The translations under genes and the position numbers were made by a program. Below, piece after piece: positions 59,179 to 64,000 of a stretch of DNA of 64,000 nt. The notes beneath the pieces are model-generated. The model was not told the origin of the DNA. It did no database searches and saw nothing but the letters and a program-made list of their open reading frames with translations. Numbering within the stretch: position 1 is the stretch's first letter; each line of letters begins with the position of its first letter. The stretch comes from Cladochytrium replicatum (lineage: Eukaryota > Chytridiomycota > Chytridiomycetes > Cladochytriales > Cladochytriaceae). The DNA is taken from positions 372,001-436,000 of the forward strand of contig JAHLKD010000021.1 in the NCBI GenBank assembly GCA_025526935.1, given 5' to 3'.

Positions 59179-61563
59179 ATGTCTTACACCAGAGGTGAGA
59201 GAACACCAAAATGTACCAAAATCATCAAAATTCATTGAAATCATTCGATCGCTGCTAGTCTCTACGTACGCACCTCAGCCCGTGACCTCTAGGGGCCAGG
59301 CGGTCCACCTCGGCACAGATCCGAAAGGGGCTTCTTTGCTGTATGCGAACGGAAGGGCCATCGTCGTGCGTGACATTGCGGTAGGTTAATCAGAGAAACT
59401 ATTGAGGCTTCTTTTGTGAAAGGTCATTCAGTTGATCACCGGAATGTATCACTTAAACTTCTAAAAGCACCCTGAGTTGGCCTGGGAGTGGACTGGTCAT
59501 TCATGCAACGCAACTGTCGCACGCTATTCTCCGTCCGGATTCTACATCGCCTCTGGAGGTTGGTTTACCGCTTCATTTGGTAATGTGCAGCGAAGCTTAT
59601 CGTCCTTTGAAGACTTTCAGGGTAACATCAAAATCTGGGATGCGACGCAGCCAGAGCACATCATCAAGACTGAAACAAAGGTCTTCTCTGGCCGTGTTTC
59701 CGATATTGCCTGGGACTTTGAGAGCAAGCGCTTGATCGCAGTTGGTGAAGGCAAAGATCGGTGTGTAGTATATAGTTCTTGTGGAACAAAATCGTACTCA
59801 TTTAGTCAGCTTTGGCCATGCAATCCTATTCGACACTGCTTCCTCAGTCGGAGAGATCAGCGGGCACTCGAAAGTGATCAATAGTGTGTCGATTCGAGGA
59901 TCTCGGCCGCTTAGAGCTGTTACGTGTTCGGACGACATGACCGTTAACTTCTACCACGGTGTTCCTTTCAAGTACAACAAGACTATCCGTGATCACACTC
60001 GTTTCGTGCAGTGTGTTCGGTTCAGCCCTGGTGAGGGTAACCACTTCGTGTCGGCGGGGATGGATGCAAAGGTAGGAACTATCATCGGGGTCGCCCTTGG
60101 TAAGCGAACTGAATGTTCCGATTGATTAGCTGTTCTTGTACGACGGTAAAACGGGTGATCGATTTGCGGAACTGAGCGCTGCAGAAAACTCCCACACTGG
60201 CGGCATTACTTCCGTTTCTTGGAGTCCGGACGGGGCAATGCTCATGACAGGTTCAATGGATTCGACAGTAAAGCTGTGGGACGTGCAGACTCAGAAAGTT
60301 GTGAGGTAGTGTGAATCGGGCGATTATTGGAACTTCTTGATGATTTGTTTAAATAGTACAATCGCAATCAACACTACCGGGGGAATCGATGATCAGCAAG
60401 TCGGAACCATCTGGCCCAGCTCAAATGCCATTTTGTCGCTTTCGCTCGGTGGCGACTTGAACTATTTGTCTCGTCAGTCTGCCACACCGACCCGAATCCT
60501 TCGTGGCCACCAGAAGGCGATCACGGCAGTGACAGCCCAACCTTCAGAGCACACTCTTTTCACCGGTAGCTACGATGGGCGAATTTTCGCGTGGGGTGAG
60601 GATGGAATCGGAAAGCCAGTTGGAGGAGTTGGTCACAACAACCAAGTGAGCTCATTGGCTCTCGACACGGCTACCAAAACGATTTCCAGCTGTGGAATGG
60701 ATGACACAGTTCGTCAGGTGAACACAGAGACCAAGGAGTTCAGGTTTGTGACATTGTTACATTTCACTCCTTTTAATGAAGTTTCCAGTGGCAATGTTAT
60801 CGCAACACCTTCTCTTCCCAACGGAGTTGCGTCTTCCAACTCCCACATCTTCTTCGCTACACAGTCCAAAACCTTGCATCACCACCCCACCGGTGTTCAA
60901 TTGGACCTTGATTACGTGCCCACGGCTATCGACGTAACTGCCGATGCTGCGACGGTTGTGGTTGGTGGCGACGACAACAAATCCAGGGTTTACAGTGTGG
61001 ACGACTCTGGTGGCTTCTCTTTGGTTGGATCTTTGGACGCTAACCGTGGCCCAGTAACAGTGGTCAAGTTTTCTCCTGATGGGGAGATGGTAGCGATCGG
61101 TGACAAAGAACGATCGATCATTGTTTATGATATTGCTTCTCGGACGGTAAGGGACCGTTAATACTTGTGGGCTTATGTTTTGTCTTAACATCCGAGTTTA
61201 GCCAAAGATCACACAATGGATGTTCCACAATGCTAGGATCAACTCACTTGCGTGGTCACCCGACTCGCTCCACGCTGCATCGGGTTCGCTTGACACGAAT
61301 GTCGAGATTTGGAGTGTTGAGAAGCCATTGAAGCACATCACTATTCGTGGTAAGTACTTTGGCTTTCTATTCGGTCGTGGATTGATATTTCGTGCTCGTT
61401 AGGTGCTCACCTCGAGAGCGCGAACGGTGTTGCTTGGTTGGACAACGAGACCCTGGCTTCTGCAGGACAAGATGCATTTATCAAGGTAAGGAAACGAAAA
61501 GGAAAGAAAGTTCTATTAGTCAAAACAATGCTATAGGTCTGGAAGATTAAGCATATCGCTTAA
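59179..61563 (+). CDS. AIP1: actin-interacting protein 1 (Aip1/WDR1), WD40 repeats
   Basis: Eleven exons (59179-59194, 59259-59380, 59468-59558, 59613-59760, 59810-60071, 60127-60305, 60357-60743, 60789-61146, 61202-61349, 61403-61485, 61537-61563) give 606 residues, the family length. Aip1 has two seven-bladed WD40 propellers and speeds cofilin-driven actin filament disassembly. Visible blades include GNIKIWDATQPEHIIKTE, ISGHSKVINSVSI, ITSVSWSPDGAMLMTGSMDS with VKLWDVQTQKVV, LRGHQKAITAVTAQPSEHTL, KFSPDGEMVAIGDKE, INSLAWSPDSLHAASGSLD and the final DAFIKVWKI. The first exon is 16 bp (MSYTR plus one base). Its N-terminus and that of MICU1 are head to head. Confidence 0.95.
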
Positions 61564-61653
61564 GTGAATGCCAGTAGATCTGCAACACTATTCGCATGTG
61601 TTCTTCAAACAAAAATATATTCTGAGGCTAAATTCTGCTAAAATCCTTTCTGG

Positions 61654-64000
61654 CTAAACTTCTGCTAAAATGCTTTCTGGCTCAGTGGGCGGGTTCAGAG
61701 ATAATGGGAAATTTTCTTCCTTTGTTGTGATGTTTCGTGGTGTGTGATTACCGCTTTGTTGTCCAGAGCAAGCGCTGAAAGCAGACGCAGCGCGACTCCC
61801 CGATCTCGACACAAGCTTTCCACTCATAGAATGTCGTAGGGAGATCCCTGCTGGGAGGGATACATGTGAACCTTTTTGTGAGATTTGCGCGGGAGGATGG
61901 GGAACCAAGATCTCCTCCTCCGAAACGTTTTGCACTGGCGGGCGGGTGGTTGGGATTTGCTCGTCTAATGACAATTGTTTGATGCTGGCATTAGAATCGA
62001 AAGGCTCACAGATATTTTCAGTCTGTTTATGGACATCCCGATTCTTTAATTTCCGGACTTTCCCCATTTGTGATCCCTCTTTCGTTTGACCCACTTGCAC
62101 GGTCCTCAGATTCCTGTGATTCTGGGGGGCGGAGCTCTCCTCTTCTGCTTTCTTTTTGCGAATTTTTGCGAATTTTGTGGTCAGATGTTACTGGCTTCAA
62201 TCCAAGTGCGGCATATTCCATCGGTGAAACTCCCAAACTCTAGCTTCCATGCTTCTTGCTTTCCTCGTTCCCGCGATCGGCAATTTGGTCTCCTGGTAAT
62301 TCCTGATTGAAGTCCGAGCCTTCTTGCTTCGTCGTGGCGGAATCTATTTTTTAGGTTCTGGCAGCCTTAATTCTCCTATATCTTCAGCTTTCAGACCGCT
62401 GTTTTGCGGTTTGATGTGATCTGCATATGAAATGAAGTTTTCTTCTTCAATGACATTCTCATCTCGGTTGGTTTTGTTGTAAGATAATATGTGATCTTCT
62501 GTCTCTTCGGGCGAAAATGCCAATGTTTGCTGCAGGTCAGAGATTTCAGCCAAGCCAGAACTGTTGATCGGCACCAAATCACCAAGCTCATTCGGAGATG
62601 GTTGAGTTGAGATTTCTTCAATATTTGGCTTGGACTCTTTGAACGACAGCTGTTCGTCGGATCCTTCTCGACTGAGGGGCAGTGGAATATGGATTGCGAC
62701 ATTCAGAGAGAGTGTTGACGAAAAATGGGCTTGGGGTGAAAAGCTCGGCAATATCTCTCTCGATGCTCTCAATTCCAAAGTTTGATATTTCATGCAATTC
62801 GCCAATCTGATTCGGATTAGAGGGCGATCTTTCTTCAACATTCTCTCCCGCGTTTGTCGACGAGGTGTGTGTGCTTTGGGGAAGCTTCGTTATCGCGGCA
62901 GTAAAGCTGTCGGTGGAATTTCTGTGCTGATCGATTCACTTTGTGGATCTTGTTGCTGCCGTGAAACAGGATTCTCGGATTCGACAAAATTCTTGACCTC
63001 GACGTTCAGAGTCCTAGCAGCATCTAGCTCATCATTCATAGACTTTGCTGAGCCCAGTTGCGATCTTGGCGAAGACTTTCCACTCACTGGTAGTGGAAGC
63101 TGGGAAGCAAATTTTAAGCTGTCTGTTTACTTTTCTTTGAGTGGACGTTTGAGCACATCACTCGCATGTAAATTCTCTTCCGACTGCCCACCTGGTCCAG
63201 CTTCAATGGCAGGTGTGCTTCTTCCGCTTTGAGGTAAAGGTATATTGGAAGCGAAGCTTAAGCTCGAAGTCGACAGCTGCTTTCCGCTCAAAGGTGAACT
63301 AGCTTTTTGGGACGTGCACTTCCCCCGCTGTTTGACAGCGGTAGAGTTGAAGCCATTTCCAAGCTGCCGGTTGGTAGGGATTTCTCTTCGTTATTTCTCA
63401 AGGGTATATTATTCGATAATACAGCCCCTGTACCATGCTCATATTCGCCTGATTTGCCTTGTGTCACAATTTCACTAACCACTGAAGGTCTTGTCGTTGT
63501 GGATGACTTCAGAACCGTTGCGCCTTTCAGCGACTGCTGACGTGAGGCTGTCTCGATGACACTCGCTGATCTTGATGTAGGCTCAGCAATCGGAGGTAAA
63601 TGTGAGCCAATCGCCGAAGGTGGCCTTCGGGGTGGGGCTAGTGAGGGCCGGCGCGAGCTATTCGATCTTGCTCCCACTGATCCACCAAGTCGCGAGATCA
63701 TTGATCGTTCGCCGCTTGATCTCCTCATTGAGATTGTTCTGACTGAATCGCGCTCAGCTTTTTTTTGATTCCGTTTCAGTTTCTGGGATTCGCCTGTTTC
63801 CATGTGTATTGCATATCGGTCAATAAGTTCCTGTAAAATCTTCTTGGGACGAGTCAATCGTTCGAATACAACTGGATCGATAACGTGGGGTTTCCCATTT
63901 ACAGCTGGAACATTCTCTTCGACAACTATTTTTCTAGGTTTTGCGAGAGTTCGATCCTTTCAAAATCTGGTGGGGCTGTCCTTTTTGAAGGTCCCGTCCA
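61654..64000 (-). pseudogene. disordered repeat protein, C-terminal part, apparently broken; runs off the edge
   Basis: An exon enters from about 63956 (acceptor GAAAG) with RKIVVEENVPAVNG, DPVVFERLTRPKKILQELID and a basic Ser/Arg region (SMRRSSGERSMISRLGGSVG). After that a degenerate motif recurs: LEMASTLPLSNSGGS, LSFASNIPLPQSGRS, LKFASQLPLPVSGKS and LNVAIHIPLPLSREGS. Reading passes through several frames and in-frame stops: a frame change after NSGGSAR (near 63310), TAA after RPLKEK (63130), a shift after PEPK (62345) and TAG after KKHGS (62240). The last frame ends at 61654 after LNPPTEPESILAEV. Either this is a decaying gene or it has introns or assembly errors I cannot resolve. No family assigned. 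The 61564-61653 gap is the converging 3' region with Aip1. Confidence 0.45.

Overview
This is nuclear DNA from a fungus, most probably a chytrid (Chytridiomycota). Nearly every gene is split by short introns (about 45-100 bp, GT-AG, often with loose AAG or GAG acceptors). The proteins are fungal or opisthokont housekeeping types, but the set includes things yeasts and most Dikarya lack: MICU1-type mitochondrial calcium uptake regulator, an HDEL-ending GRP94, a hemerythrin, germ-cell-less, a 7TM-RGS receptor, and a broken array of the 'GHxxVLEWW..SGL' ankyrin-like repeat I associate with chytrid genomes. There are no prokaryotic signals (operons, Shine-Dalgarno sites) and no CRISPR. All gene models below were spliced by hand from the sequence; reading frames close exactly across the exons listed.

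Layout. 0-6.1 kb: edge gene, Ser/Gly-rich protein, hemerythrin, dynein light chain LC8, UDP-glucose pyrophosphorylase. 6.1-11 kb: accessory zone with a broken repeat gene and two tandem copies of an unfamiliar seven-helix membrane protein, the first dead, the second intact. 11.4-28.7 kb: mitochondrial carrier with C-terminal EF-hands, DUF726/TMCO4-like protein, BTB (germ-cell-less-like) protein, 7TM-RGS receptor, and Utp22/Nrap. 28.7-33.6 kb: gene-poor stretch with coding relics, one uncharacterised multi-exon gene and a 67-bp tandem duplication. 33.6-47.6 kb: NADPH oxidase, two small unknown genes, DNA polymerase beta, Nnf1-like kinetochore protein, a wrecked ESS2 gene, a YMC-type carrier, APC8/Cdc23 and a cytochrome b5-acyl-CoA dehydrogenase fusion. 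47.6-64 kb: CPSF2, a PAS-kinase-like kinase, GRP94, MICU1, Aip1/WDR1 and a broken disordered repeat protein running off the edge.

Genes do not form one pathway; this is an ordinary mixed chromosomal segment. Several neighbours are divergently arranged with very short shared promoters (MICU1/Aip1 42 bp; acyl-CoA dehydrogenase/CPSF2 104 bp). Mitochondria recur as a theme (two carriers, MICU1, possibly the acyl-CoA dehydrogenase), as do signalling membrane proteins (7TM pair, 7TM-RGS, NADPH oxidase). The most notable observations are a probable U12-type AT-AC intron in MICU1, the carrier with EF-hands at the wrong end, and the living/dead 7TM pair.
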